A stretch of DNA of 64,000 nucleotides from Plectrocnemia conspersa (GCA_009617715.1 VTFK01000074.1:744001-808000), one strand, 5' to 3'; numbered from the stretch's first letter, positions 1-11,467 are shown. The notes: a model not told the origin generated them from the sequence alone. Numbers and translations are program-made.

Positions 1-982
1 TTGCCGTCCTCTGCAATTTGACGGTAATTCAGTATACAACTAAACTAAATCGGCACGAATGCCAGATAAGATTTATGTACATGCAACGTAGAAAGTAAGA
101 TAGATATAAAAAAAATATCTGTATACATTTTAATTTAAATAAAATTTAATAAACAAACAGAAAAAGTTAATAAATAATATATAAGATTTTCTTATAGTAA
201 AATATATTTAAATGGGAGTTAGAATGCCATTTGAAGTAAGAGTTAAAGTTGGAGTGGGAGTGGTAGTTTGTATAGACGTAACCTAAATATAATGTTAAAA
301 AGGTACTACTAAATTTGTACTTAGTGGATTTAATATTATTATATAGTTAATAAGCTAAATATACGAAATAATATCAAGCTGTAAATATGTTGTAGATTGA
401 GCGCTGGTGGATAAGTGACATCCTCTGGATGACCCGCTGAGGTTTCTCGTATTTGTTGTTGTTGTTTGTTCTCGGCCTCGGTTTGGTTGTCTGTTGTCTC
501 AAATCTTATGATTCTCTTGTCTCGAATCGCTTAATCGTCTGTTGGTGTGACAAAGTGTCAGATCAAATCAATTGTATCACTTGCATATTCGACCAACGAA
601 ATATGTTCACGCCTTGAATACGTGAAACTGTAAGGTTAATATATTCCAAAGGTCATTTATGAAAGAAATAGCTTACAATAGCGGTTTTTACGCCGGTAAG
701 ACGCATTAAGTATTGCATATTTTACGCACAAAGCGTTTTTTATGGTTATTATTATATGAGCGGTTAACGAACGGGATAATAGGGTGTCTGTTCAGTTACA
801 CATTTGTGGTATTTAGTATTCATTATAAGCCCTTTCTATCAAAACGCGTTGATATTTCCTTTTAATAATTTTGAAATTGTTGTTTGCAAGACCTCAGCGT
901 TAACATTTTTAAGTAACATATACATATAATATTACTTTATAGAAAACTATGATTATTGAATATAATGTTTTTTTATATTTAG
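1..982. other. AT-rich sequence without recognisable gene
   Basis: No coding segment is recognised. Positions about 400-640 are richer in GC and pyrimidine runs than their surroundings and could be a promoter or non-coding exon, but no TATA box or splice pair fixes this. A GTAAGA donor-like site stands near 695, which could pair with the acceptor at 981-982. This is only a possibility. Confidence 0.4.
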
Positions 983-1136
983 GAATAATTACAATATCAC
1001 CCAAATCATCCGTGATGGGGTCAAGAAGAAGCCAAACAAAAGAATAGTAGTAACATCCTTTTATTTCTCAGATAATTACCCACTTGATTATCAAATTTTA
1101 ATCACCAATGAAGCTCACGCCAAATGCTCAGACTGA
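983..1136 (+). CDS. possible 3'-terminal exon, unrecognised
   Basis: A pyrimidine-rich tract ending in AG (981-982) is followed by 50 open codons from 984 and a TGA at 1134-1136. The translation contains IIRDGVKKKPNKRIVV and FYFSDNYPLDYQ, a mixed composition unlike the AT-driven shadow frames around it. I do not recognise the family. Against it, the last 11 codons fall inside a dispersed repeat (1104-1186) and no upstream exon is visible. It could be a transposon remnant or chance. Confidence 0.15.
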
Positions 1137-1186
1137 TACCGAGAAAACGGTCTTTCCACTTCGATTATTAGATTTAGTCCAGTTAG
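1104..1186 (+). repeat. dispersed repeat, copy 1
   Basis: Shares the start TGAAGCTCACGCCAAA and the later blocks TTCCACTT and GTCCAGTTA, in the same order and spacing, with 42566-42642. The two are clearly related by eye but diverged. No terminal repeats are visible, so the class is unknown. Confidence 0.55.
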
Positions 1187-2749
1187 TCGGTCACACTGGA
1201 TATACCGAAATAATTTGAGCTTTTAAACAATGTTTTTTTACGCTGAGACACGACATAAATTACCATGTACCTACCTATATATAATATCATATATAAGTGT
1301 CAAATTATTTAACATAATTGTATTGTCGAAATAACGAAAATTTAAAAACAAAAAAAAATGAGTTTGAATAAACATTAGTATCACAAGATTTTCTATGGTT
1401 TATTGGAAATTATTGATTTAATGAAATTATATAATATGCCATCTAGCGACAATATAGTAAATCTTTATTGATAAAGGTTAAAATGTGGCCGGTATAAATT
1501 ATTAAATGACCGTTTGATATTATTTACTAATTGATGCCTAAAAATATAGCTTTTGCTCTAAAATTGTAAAAATAATTTAGTATAGAAACAATTAAATTTT
1601 ATTACATTATAATATTTATTATGGGTTATTCTAAATTTATTCCTAAATACTTGGTTTTACAACAAGATTTAACTTTTAAGTATTTAAAATTACAATTTAT
1701 TATATATTAGGCTGATCAGAAGTTACGATTTAATTAAAAAAAGTATTTTGGATTTCGAGCAAAAGTTTTTTTTATAATGCTGTTTTTTGTTTTCAATAAA
1801 ACGTTTGACTAAAAAAAATCAGGCCAATCGCCTTGATTACTACTTTAAAAGTTAAAGAAAAAATTACTTTTGCCATCTGATCCTATTGATAGATAAGAGC
1901 AGATTACCTATCCATATATGTCCTTTTATAGAACTAATAGAGAAAATGCGACGTTATTTATTAAATACGCAACCCAAATATAACACCAAAATTCAGGCAA
2001 ATTATATTTAAGGTATAAAAAAGAAAGGAGAGGGCTTATTATTACTTTTAGTAACACATGTAGTTTTTGTATTTCATTTCTTTTTGCCACGCCGCTAAAA
2101 CTCCTTTATATTGCAAATGCAAAGGACAATCTAATAGATTTTTCAAAAATCTATAATTTATAATTTTTTAACGGATTTTTTTAAATTAATTGTAACGTGA
2201 CGATTGTGCGTGATCCCAGCAATTTAAATGTACATTTATGGTAAACTGAAAATCCAATGTATAGTTTATTTTGTTGTATAAGTAACCCAACCTAAGCTAA
2301 CCAATACTAGAGATAAAGCCTCTCGTCAGTTTTTTATACAAAAATCTCTCTGTGCTGCCCAATACGTTAATTATTTTATTTATTAAACTACTTGCTAAAT
2401 AAAATTTTTAATATTTTTATTTTCCGCATTTTTTAATTTATAAAAAATAGCCATTTTATCACCCTTTTAACATTTAAATTATACATGAATAAAATATATA
2501 GATTTTTAATTAATAATTTTTCTTAAAAATAAATAGTTTATATTATAATATTGATAGAATATATTTGTATGTCGTTATTTAATTACTCATGGCCGTAATA
2601 AAAATATATCATTTAGGGGTACAATTAAACAAAATGATGCTTAGGCCAAAACTCACAAACGTCAAACTGACATTTGAATGTAATTTGAATGTTAAAGCTT
2701 ACTCACTGTATTAATTATAAAAATGGTATAGAATATAAGTTTAAAAACA
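1187..2749. other. AT-rich 5' flank of AASDH
   Basis: No gene is seen. The last 150 bases presumably contain the AASDH promoter and leader. A tiny upstream ORF, ATG-GTA-TAG, lies at about 2723-2731, a few bases before the AASDH start. No clear TATA or initiator element can be assigned. Confidence 0.4.
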
Positions 2750-2976
2750 ATGGCTATATTAAACTACAGCGATTGGTTTAAGCTATCAGTTAAAAATTTA
2801 AAAACAAATCCTGCAATCATCTGTTATGAAAATAATTTGTACAAGATATATACATATGAAGATCTCCACAGAGTTTCCATCAATATTTCACCTTCGTTTG
2901 CTAACTCTGTTAAACCAGGACAAGTTATTGGAGTATTAGTTCCGAAGAGTCCTTTAATACCTGTAATCGTTAACCT
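2750..2976 (+). CDS. AASDH: AASDH exon 1
   Basis: Encodes the start of the adenylation domain (residues 1-76). The donor GTTAGT at 2977 leaves two bases that pair with one base of exon 2 to make Leu. Reading through the 65-nt intron would add a hydrophobic run followed by a stop at 3076. Confidence 0.8.
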
Positions 2977-5900
2977 GTTAGTATTACATTTTTTACATAT
3001 TTTTTATAGAATATTACTAATTTTTATAAATATATTTATAGCTCACACGAACATGGATGTGCTTTTGTCTTCTTAAATCATGAGCACGGGGAAGATATAA
3101 ACTATGATATAATTAACTATTTTAACGTATCGATAATATTATCTCACTCCGAATATGTATTTAAAGATTTTGTCTGCGATTCTAATCTATCAGAGCATAC
3201 CAAAAGCTTTAATATGGAATTATATATATGGAAACGTATATTAGATGGTGAAAGATACTTTATTAAAGACATTTCTTATTGTATAAGAACTTCCGGTTCA
3301 ACTGGAACTCCGAAATATGTTACAGTTCCACATGAATGTATTTATCCTAACATATGTGACTTTGAATCGTTATTTTCCGTTAAATCTTGTGATGTTATAT
3401 ATTTTTCTACTCCGCTAACATTCGATCCGTCCGTTATAGAATTGTATTTGGCCGCTAAATGTGGTGCTTCTTTATTGATAGCTCCCCAAAGTGTAGATTT
3501 GATTTTTTCTGATAATTATTCAGTCACAATCTGGCAGACTACTCCTTCAAAATTTTTAATGATGGGAAGTAAAAGTATTAGGGATAAAATTTTGATAGAA
3601 AATTCACGTTTGAGAATATTGGCTTTGGGAGGCGAACCATTGAATTGCAATTTTAGTCATTTCAAACATAAATATAATACAACAAAGATATTTAATTTAT
3701 ATGGCATCACAGAAGTATCTTGTTGGGCTTCGATCGATGAAATTAAAGATTTTGAAAGCAATGGACACTTTAGATTAGGTATGAATCTGACTGATACGAT
3801 TATTAAGATTTTTAATAAAGAAGATAAATGTGTTCGCAACGAATTAGGATATATTTGTATAGGTTTGTGTTTTTCTTATACATTCAATATTTTATTTTTA
3901 TCTGTATTATTATCTTGAATTATTTTTAGGTAGCTCTAATAAAAGGATTTGTTATATTAACAAAGATACATCACAAATTAATGACAATATTGTTTGGCGT
4001 AACACTGGAGATTTAGGCATTGAAACCAACGATGGAATTTATTTCAAAGGAAGAGAAGATAGAACAATTAAACGATTTGGACACAAAATTAATTTATTAA
4101 ATATCGAATCGGTTCTATTGAGATGTGCCGAAATTAAACAGTGTATTTGTTTATGGGATGGAATCAAAAATATATTAGTATTATTTTATTGCAGTTATTC
4201 TATGAATGAAACGGATGTTTTTGCACAAATAAAGGATTTGATAGATGCACATTCTATACCAGATAATGTAATCAGACTTGAATCAATTCCTACAAACAAT
4301 CACGGCAAAGTAGATATGAATAAATTAAAAGAAATATATTCTAATAAATCAAATAATAATACAAAGGAAATGGATTTTGAAAAGATGTTTGTAGAATTGA
4401 TCAATGATTTATTTCAATCAAATGATTTTACAATAAAGGATTTGAATAGTAAATCATTTATGAATATCGGTGGTACATCTCTAATGGCAGTGCAATTTGT
4501 TAATAGATTGAGAATACTAACAGGCAAATCATTTTCAAACTTTTATGGATCGTTACTTATCCCTGACTATCCTTTAATTAAAGTTATAGAAAAGCTTGTT
4601 GATGAAACTCAAATGAAACGATCAATTCAATCTATCAGTGATGAGGATAATCATGTAAAGAAAAATAAAATTTCAAAAATATTTGATATAGATATTGTCT
4701 GGAAGTATGATATGAAGAAGTGTATAGATAGTACTCCGACATTATATAAGGATTCAAAGTATATACTAATTAATATAATACAATTTTATAAATATATATA
4801 GTAATTTTTTGTATATTTTTAGTGATCAATCGTATATTATGATTGGAAGTCATTCAGGACAAGTTGCAGTTCTTGATTCACAATCAGGCCTTCCAATATT
4901 CAGCTTAGAAGTAAAATCAAGGGTGGAGGCTCCTGTGCTTTGTTTTAAAAATAACGGAAGACTTCTATGTGCCGTTGGTTGTTACGACGGATCATTTTGG
5001 TGCTTTTCTCCGCTCGATAAAATTATACTTTGGAAAGTATCACTGAAAGCGATGATTAAAAGTAAAGCTTGCCAAATTGACAATGCAATATTTGTAGCAA
5101 CGTACGACGGAGCTATGTATAAACTAAATATGGTATGTTATTATTTATATATGATTTTTAATTATAATTATTAAATATTGATCAACACAACTATTTTTTA
5201 GGATGGAGAAGAAATCAAATTTGTAAAGATTGCCGAAAAGGGTATAACATCCGATTTGGTTTATTCGAAAACTTTCATATTCACAGCAGCTTTGGACGGT
5301 ACATGTGCTAAAGTCAGTTCAAAAGATTTGAGCATATTGTGGAGTCATAAATTCACTAGTCCTGTATTTGCGAAACCTGCTTTTTTAAATTTTGAATCTC
5401 AAGTTTTGTTTAATGAAGTAAGCGGCAAGATACATTGTGTTGATGTAGATTCTGGAAATTTGGTAAGTGCTTTGTTATGAAAATAATAGTTTTATTGGTG
5501 TTTTCTGTTACTTAAGTGAAGTTTAAAAATCAATCTTTTTATTCTGGGATTAAATTGTAGTGTAATAACTGATAAGATTAGATTTATTGCTAAACATTGT
5601 TTAGGGTTTAATGGCTGAGTGATATGTTGTGCGTGGGTGAGTAAATCCTTATGATATGAAGCTTTGAGGAATTGGAGAGAAGGCTAAATCATAACCAATC
5701 ATGTTAATGTTTATCTCCGTTCCGTTATATCCCTCAGTGAAATTGTAACTTTTAAGGTGGCTAGTTTGAGCGACTATCAGATAAAAAAATGATATCAACA
5801 ATAATAATAATACTACACGATACCTGTCGTAGTTTTAATCAGATTGATATTAAACTTTTCTTAAAAGTGTGTACTGGACATAAAAATTGAGGTTGCTACT

Positions 5901-8900
5901 TATGCAAGTTCTGTAGTGTGCTTCTTCACAGGCGAGAGTTTTGAACGATTTCAAACCGAAGTACTATTGCTAGTAGCTCTCACGTTCTTAGCACAAAAAG
6001 AGTGCAAGAAATAAATATAATTTAGTTAAATAATGAGTTAAGAATTACACTGAAAAGAGCGAGATTTTGAGCGTGAAGCATCAAACATCAAAGCACCAAA
6101 CAGCAAACTTAATGCCAATGATAATACAGTTTAATCATGCATTGAAAATTTTAGAGCTTTTTTTATTCTATTAATAAAAATTATATATATTTTTAAGACA
6201 TATATTTACTATTATAATAAATGTTTTTATTTTAATGCTTAAGTTTTATTACTCATATTTTTATTATCTTATATTGCTTAGATAATTTAAAAATCCACTA
6301 TTATTATTTGCATCTATTGTTTCTATTTCAAATATTTAGTTTATGAATATTAATTGTATTTTAGGTAAATAAAGCATTATGTTATAAACATAAAAAGTTT
6401 ACTAGCACCATTATAAATTAAGAACTAGTGGTACTATTTATATATTTAAATTTAATGTTTGTATGTCTATATAGTTTCTTTAACCATATGACAAATTCTT
6501 TTTTGCATTGTTACTCTTCAGGACCCTGCTCAGAACATTATCATTTATTACCTCATTTCTTCAGGCTGATACAATTGTGTATTATAATAAATGACATACA
6601 TTCACTTTAGAACCCCGAGTAAAAGACATCATCCATATTTTTTCTTTAATCTTTCATTGCGTATATTAGTGTCGTTTTATCAGCCTGTAAAACGCCAGAA
6701 GATCTGTTTGATATATTGTTTTATTGCACAAATTATTATTTATACCAATAATATACAGATCTAATTAAGTTGCGAGTATCGGGTGGCAGCGCTGAATGCA
6801 GAAGAATCTAGGTTGATCAAAAAGTTATAGGAAGCAGGGTCGATAAGGACAAATTTGCGCCACAATGTAGTTTTTTTATTTTCAATAAGTATAATATTAA
6901 GCAAAATTAAGGATAAAATTTGGAAACGAAATAGATGTATTGCTAATTATAATTTATAAAAAAGTCATAGAACAGTGATAGTACAATAGTTGTAAAACTA
7001 TACAGTTTTTGACATATTAAATATAAAATGACAACAACCTTAACAAAAGAATACATATATAAATGTTTTTGACAATCATTTAATAAAAAAATATTAATAA
7101 AGAACATAGAAATTAATAAAGAACATAAAAAGTCAGGAAATGTGTCTATATAATATACATAAATATAAAAAATATTTCTATATAGGTAATATATAGAAAT
7201 ATTTTTTTGTATGTACATGTATTATATTTTTTTAGAACGTGGTATTAATCCGCATTTCGCATTTGAGAGCCCTGCAGGGTGATTCGGATTTATCCGCATC
7301 TCGCATCTAAATGGTTAATTTATCTAAACTTGTAGCTGTCTTGAGATCTGGAATTAATGCGAATGCCTGATTTTTGAAACTATTTATTTCTGATAATAAT
7401 TCATATTGTTAGGATTTTTGTAGTGGAATCATAAAATCCTTTTTGTAAATTTTCTGCATTTATCGACATCAATTTTTCTCTCGTTAAAGATTCGAAATGT
7501 GATGAAATTTCATTCAATTTTTCATATCTCCATCTAAGTTGTGTTATTAAAATATCTATCACATCTTTTATTTCTACTGTAAATAAAAAATTATCATCAT
7601 GAGGAACAAATTGTTGAGAATGATCATCTAATTTAAAAGCTTGACATCGTTTGTCTACAAATTCTGTAGATAATTTCTCACGTTTAATAAAAATCTTTTG
7701 TTATATAATGTCTCATTTGCTGTAAGGCATTAGAAAATCCTTGTATTAAACGTGTAATTATAGTCATCATTTTTGTCTGCAAAGCTTTATGAACTCTATC
7801 GACTTCTTGCAATGAACCACCAATCAGTGAATGTGTAAATAGAAAGTAAAAAAAATCTTATTTCATGTAATAATTTTCTGAAAACTTACTTTTTATAGAA
7901 ACTTTGGAAGTCGAATCAAAACACAACAAAATGAGCAATACATAACACAATTGTGCAATAAAACGAATTGTTTGAGCATTACTGTTGGACTGAATAACTA
8001 TCTGTATTTATGTAAAAGCATTCTCTGCTAAATAGTTCGCTGACCTGCTACTCAAACGTGCCACTAAGTACACTCACAAAAAATAACCAATGCCAAAAAG
8101 TTTGAAAAGTAAAATAAATTTACAAATTTCAAATGTTTTTTTTTATTTTTAAATATTTTTTTTAATTCACTGACTTTACCAATTCAGTGCCCTTTCCGTC
8201 GTACACCTGAAGCAAGTGCCCCGCTCGCTTCACTTCGTACTTGCCCAATTTAGAGTAGTCCTTGTAGTGGCTGTGTAGTAGTAAAAGTAACTAATTTAGT
8301 ATTAATAATCTTCGTCTATCATGTTCCTCGATGAAGCATAAGTATGGCTCCTGGTGGCCCTTTATAAACAAAATCATTGTGGTCAATTCTCGATGAGGAC
8401 TTAAAAACTCGAATTTTGGTTGAGCAAAAGAATGCCCATTGTACAATATTTAGTGAGTAATGCTTATTGTATAAAAATACAAACGGTAAAAAATTTTTGG
8501 CTAGTGATTCATGTTTATGGTCTTTGAAATTATTTTGCACTCATTATTTATGTTTTTTAAATATGACTATTTATTTTAGGTGTTTTTAGTTTTAAATAAA
8601 TTTACTGTTTGTAAGGTTGTATTTGTCTAATCTTTCTGAAAAATTTACCTCTAATCTATGTATGTATTATATGTACATATTATATTGAGAATAAAATATT
8701 GACATTAAATTAGATTTAAACATTATTTAATAATAATGTACACGTTGCTACAAAAAAATTGATTTGTGTATAAAAAGATTTTTTTTTTGATAAGCTAATG
8801 AGATGAAATACAAGGTAAATTTTTCAGAAAAGTACTTTTATAGTCTTTTATGTTGAATGTCACATGTGTTAATTCAGCTTAACATGTGAAATTGCTTCAT

Positions 8901-9534
8901 GATTTTTTTAAAGTGTGACTCAGTGTTGAACTGATAGACCAATGATAAATGCTGATTCATCATTGTCACATTAGTATGGGGGAAATTGTATCAAATAAAA
9001 CAATGTTTGTTATAGAGAAACATATATTTAGCCGATAAAATAACAGATAGGATTATGCATTGATATTTTTCATTATATACGATAATAGCTCTTAGTGTTT
9101 TTACTAATAATTTAATATATAAACCACGGATCTTACAATTCTTACAGATCTGGATTTTTGACAATATGCGAGGTCTGCTCTTCTCGTCTTGCACCATTGT
9201 TCACACTGGAAATGCGGATGACTTGTTTGTAGGATGTCACGACAAGCACGCGTACAAAATCAGATGCGTTCATAACGAGCGACCTGATGTCGAATGGAGA
9301 TCGACGCACGGTTCGGAAGTGTACGCAACTCCCGGCATTTTTAAAAACGGTTATATCATATCAGTTTCGACGGATGGTCGTTTATACGTTATAGATATGT
9401 TCAGTGGCGACGCGGTCGGTGAGTTTAAAATATGCGGTGAAGTATTCTCGTCTCCGACGATCGACGATGATTTGATTTTTGTCGGATGTAGAGACGATCG
9501 CGTGTATTGCCTTAGAGTTACGGCTCGAAGATGA
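2750..9534 (+). CDS. AASDH: AASDH (ACSF4/U26), adenylation-carrier-PQQ enzyme, six exons
   Basis: Cytosolic protein of the acyl-CoA synthetase/NRPS adenylation family; the vertebrate protein activates beta-alanine onto its carrier domain, physiological role unsettled. Exons inferred by keeping the frame across GT-AG introns: 2750-2976, 3042-3862, 3930-4758, 4823-5132, 5202-5462, 9148-9534, giving about 944 residues (human protein about 1098). AMP-binding P-loop TSGSTGTPK at 159-167, A5 motif NLYGITE from 294, TGD and GREDRTIKRFGHKIN (A7-A8), catalytic lysine in HGKVD at about 476. Carrier motif GGTSLMAVQF follows, with the phosphopantetheine serine at about 533. Then come PQQ-type propeller repeats (YIMIGSHSGQVAVLD, AVGCYDGSFWCF, LFVGCHDKHAYKI, IFVGCRDDRVYCL). 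All active-site motifs are present, so the gene looks functional. Start ATG is the first in frame with a Kozak-like ACAATGG. The four 5' introns are 64-69 nt and the fifth is 3.7 kb. Transcript data could still move a splice site. Confidence 0.9.
3042..3862 (+). CDS. AASDH: AASDH exon 2
   Basis: Main body of the adenylation domain, with the P-loop (3289 onward) and the NLYGITE motif (3694 onward). Acceptor is TTTATAG at 3035-3041 and donor GTTTGT at 3863. One base is carried over to form Gly with exon 3. Confidence 0.85.
3930..4758 (+). CDS. AASDH: AASDH exon 3
   Basis: Encodes the C-terminal adenylation subdomain, the catalytic lysine motif HGKVD (4301-4315) and the carrier domain with its serine codon at 4478-4480. 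Acceptor TTTTTAG ends at 3929, donor GTATAT starts at 4759. The segment before position 4118 is also coding (it holds the TGD and GREDRTIK motifs), so the first ATG at 4118 is not a start. Confidence 0.85.
4823..5132 (+). CDS. AASDH: AASDH exon 4
   Basis: First blades of the PQQ-type beta-propeller. Acceptor ATTTTTAG ends at 4822; the exon ends in phase 0 before GTATGT at 5133. Confidence 0.85.
5202..5462 (+). CDS. AASDH: AASDH exon 5
   Basis: Eighty-seven propeller codons in phase 0, between acceptor TTTTTTAG (ends 5201) and a consensus donor GTAAGT at 5463. Confidence 0.85.
7167..7207. repeat. perfect 18-bp inverted repeat (hairpin)
   Basis: Arms 7167-7184 and 7190-7207 are exact reverse complements around a 5-nt loop (GGTAA). 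The arms are almost purely A/T, so this may be a simple AT hairpin or the ends of a tiny MITE. Confidence 0.75.
7300..7815 (-). pseudogene. hAT-type (DUF4371/ZMYM1-like) transposase remnant
   Basis: Read on the minus strand in two or three frames. It gives SLQEVDRVHKALQTKMMT, then after a stop and shift KLSTEFVDKRCQAF and VIDILITQLRWRYEKLNEIS, and after another stop ELLSEINSFKNQAF. Order and spacing match the region before the C-terminal dimerisation domain of hAT transposases with a DUF4371/ZMYM1-like core. Stops and frameshifts make it dead. Terminal repeats were not found, though repeated ATCCGCAT/CGCATCT words at 7245-7305 may be an element end. Confidence 0.65.
7960..8040 (+). repeat. 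dispersed repeat related to 39425-39640
   Basis: ATAAAACGAATTG, then GCATTACTGTTGGACTGA, then ATTCTCTGCTAAATAG match the same blocks, in order, in the foldback repeat at 39432-39630. The copy here is shorter and lacks the second arm of the foldback. Confidence 0.55.
8162..8270 (-). CDS. possible terminal exon on the opposite strand, unrecognised
   Basis: On the minus strand a pyrimidine-rich tract ending CTACACAG (to 8271) is followed by 35 codons and a TAA at 8164-8162. The translation includes KDYSKLGKYEVKRAGHLLQ and VYDGKGTELVKSVN. Third positions are mostly G or C, as in GDI and AASDH exon 6 but unlike the surrounding AT-rich intron. I do not know the family. It may be the last exon of a gene nested in AASDH intron 5 on the other strand, a retroposed 3' end, or a piece of a transposon. 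No further exon of it was found upstream (above 8270). Confidence 0.35.
9148..9534 (+). CDS. AASDH: AASDH exon 6 (terminal)
   Basis: Begins in phase 0 after CTTACAG (ends 9147) with IWIFDN, which continues the propeller pattern directly from exon 5. The last blades and a TGA stop at 9532-9534 follow. Codon use is GC-richer than in exons 1-5, as in the adjacent GDI gene. Confidence 0.85.
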   Translation: MWIFDNMRGLLFSSCTIVHTGNADDLFVGCHDKHAYKIRCVHNERPDVEWRSTHGSEVYATPGIFKNGYIISVSTDGRLYVIDMFSGDAVGEFKICGEVFSSPTIDDDLIFVGCRDDRVYCLRVTARR

Positions 9535-9542
9535 ATCAAAAA

Positions 9543-9562
9543 AATAAAGTATTTATAATAAA
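9543..9562 (+). terminator. AASDH: AASDH poly(A) signals
   Basis: Two AATAAA hexamers, 9543-9548 and 9557-9562, lie 9 and 23 nt after the AASDH stop codon, implying a very short 3' UTR. Confidence 0.6.
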
Positions 9563-9571
9563 ATTGACGGT

Positions 9572-9577
9572 TTTATT
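9572..9577 (-). terminator. GDI poly(A) signal
   Basis: TTTATT on the plus strand is AATAAA on the minus strand, about 560 nt after the GDI stop. It is the last such signal before AASDH coding sequence, so the 3' ends of the two convergent genes nearly touch or overlap. Confidence 0.5.
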
Positions 9578-10135
9578 ACAATCAAAAAAACAGGTTACAA
9601 TATGATGACAATGCGATTTAAATATTCCAAATACAAATACATGAATAAAATCAATAATAAGACAAGTATAAATATATCGAACGGAATGCAATTCCACAAC
9701 GAAGCTCGTACGAACTGACGTCTACTATATAATACGCACCTCGGAAGCGACAAAGCTAGTTTATCCGTAAAACAACACTAAACTTATATAGTCGAACATT
9801 TTTTTGGTATTTATTTAACGATTAAATCGGATCACCGTACGAAAGCGCATAATCGTCTCGCGTCAGCATGCATACAATCTAATCCGTGAACTATTTTGAT
9901 TTTACAAGCGCGTAACATAAAGTATTTACGTTTAAACTTAAGATAAAATATGTCTAGAAACTATAATCGGATTCGGGAGAGAAGACACGTCGACGCCGGA
10001 CGTGTCCGTTTTGCCGGATCCGATTTCAAGCAATACGACATTCCCCGATGCCCTAAGTTGTGTTTAATTTTTTTATACAATAAAATCTGTAAAAGCTATG
10101 ATGCACCGTCGCGTCGGATATATTGATCTAGCTCG
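9578..10135 (-). other. 3' UTR of GDI
   Basis: AT-rich, with no coding potential. It lies between the GDI stop and its likely poly(A) signal at 9572-9577; other hexamers inside could give shorter transcripts. Confidence 0.5.
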
Positions 10136-11467
10136 CTACTGCTCTTCGTCGCCCAGTTCCAGTTTGATCTTGGAGAAATCGAACTCTTCGCCGGTGCCGC
10201 GCTTGAAGATGTCCAGCACGTCTAAGCAGGTGGTTTCGAAGTGAGTGGTGGCGTCGTACGACTCGGAGATGAAGACTTGAGTTTGTAGTCCGTTGTCGGT
10301 CGGAACGAGATAGTCGGAGACGGACAGGAATTTCTGTTTGATGGAACCGAGGAGCTCCAGTCCGGGTTGGATCTCGGCTTCGGGGTTGTCGGTCTCGACG
10401 GTGGTGGAGACCATCGCTATGAACCATCCGTTGGCGCTCACTTGGTGAGTGTACGATATCAACGAGACGTAGATGTCGAAGCGTCTTCCGACTTGCTTCT
10501 GGGGAATGATGATCTGAGTGCTGAGAGCGTCTTTAGTCTGAGCTATCGGATGGTCGAGCAGGCAGATGCAACGCACGACCTTTCCCCGTTTCAGTACTTT
10601 GTCGGGCACGTAGCTGGGATCGCAGTAGACTTGCTTGCATTTAGCGATCTCGGAGCCGGAGCGCACTCCGATCGCCATTCCCTTCTCGTCGCGCACGATC
10701 TCGTCTATGGGCTTGTCGAGCATGTAAGTGCCGCCGTAGATGGCCGACAGCCGGGCGAAGCCTTGAGGGAGCTCGCCTAATCCGTACAGGGGATAGAGAT
10801 AGGGCGATTTACCGTAACGGGCGAGAGAGTCCGAGTACAGCTTGATGCGGCGGATCGTCTGCTGAGCCGGATGCTGCAGATAATCGTCGTCTCTGTAAAG
10901 AGCGAGGGCGTGTCCGGTGAAGTCTTGCGTGTTCTTATCGAGGCCGAATCGATCGTAGAGCGCCTGCATGTTGGAAGTGGTAGGATCGAAGTCCTTCCAC
11001 GTCTTGGGGTCGTTCTCTTGCACGTCTTGGACGTAGATGAGGAAGTTTCTGAAGCGACGCTTTTCGAACACGCCCATCAAATCGGACGCGAGCGCCTCCT
11101 TCTGATCGACGGGCACTTTCGATATCTTACCGCCTTTGTAGACGTAGCTGCCCTCCACGGACTTGAACTCCAAGTAGCGGGTGACGCCCGTGTGGATGAG
11201 CAGCTTGACGAGGAGGCCGTTGGCCATGAGGAACTTAGGCACCAGGTCCACGTTCCAGTCGCGCCCTCTGCCGTACGTCTCGTCCGGAGCCGGGAAGTTG
11301 AATTTGGAAAAGAGCTCCTCCAGCGGCGTGATGGAGGCGGAGTCTCCGCCGTAGTACTTGTTGCGGTCGACGTGCAGCACCTTCTTACCGGAGACCGACA
11401 GCATGCCGGAGAGGATGCACTCCTTGAGGCCGGTGCCCAGCACGATGGCGTCGTACTCTTCGTCCAT
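10136..11467 (-). CDS. Gdi: Rab GDP-dissociation inhibitor
   Basis: Extracts GDP-bound, geranylgeranylated Rab GTPases from membranes and keeps them soluble in the cytosol. The 443-residue uninterrupted reading frame has the usual family length (443-447). It opens with the dinucleotide-fold-like [17 protein letters not shown] of the GDI/REP family, followed by [14 protein letters not shown]. The Rab-binding conserved regions come next ([19 protein letters not shown] near 67-85, [19 protein letters not shown] near 100-118). [19 protein letters not shown] lies near 228-246, and the C-terminus is [15 protein letters not shown]. The loss-of-isoprene REP insert is absent, so this is GDI rather than REP. 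Start ATG sits in a strong context (GCCGCCGCTATGG). The coding region is GC-rich and has no intron, unlike AASDH next door. Frames read antisense through it are shadows. Confidence 0.97.
   Translation of the reverse strand: MDEEYDAIVLGTGLKECILSGMLSVSGKKVLHVDRNKYYGGDSASITPLEELFSKFNFPAPDETYGRGRDWNVDLVPKFLMANGLLVKLLIHTGVTRYLEFKSVEGSYVYKGGKISKVPVDQKEALASDLMGVFEKRRFRNFLIYVQDVQENDPKTWKDFDPTTSNMQALYDRFGLDKNTQDFTGHALALYRDDDYLQHPAQQTIRRIKLYSDSLARYGKSPYLYPLYGLGELPQGFARLSAIYGGTYMLDKPIDEIVRDEKGMAIGVRSGSEIAKCKQVYCDPSYVPDKVLKRGKVVRCICLLDHPIAQTKDALSTQIIIPQKQVGRRFDIYVSLISYTHQVSANGWFIAMVSTTVETDNPEAEIQPGLELLGSIKQKFLSVSDYLVPTDNGLQTQVFISESYDATTHFETTCLDVLDIFKRGTGEEFDFSKIKLELGDEEQ

Larger units (their letters stand above)
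5463..9147 (+). other. AASDH: AASDH intron 5
   Basis: A 3.7 kb AT-rich intron, against 64-69 nt for introns 1-4. Its size is partly explained by inserted elements: a hAT-type transposase remnant (7300-7815), a repeat shared with 39425-39640, and an opposite-strand exon-like segment (8162-8270). The rest (5463-7160, 8280-9147) shows nothing recognisable. Confidence 0.8.

Noticed and set aside
8319..8540. 73-codon minus-strand frame as an upstream exon of the 8162-8270 segment or a retroelement piece
   Set aside because: No donor joins it to that segment and I could not match the residues to a reverse transcriptase, RNase H or any other family.
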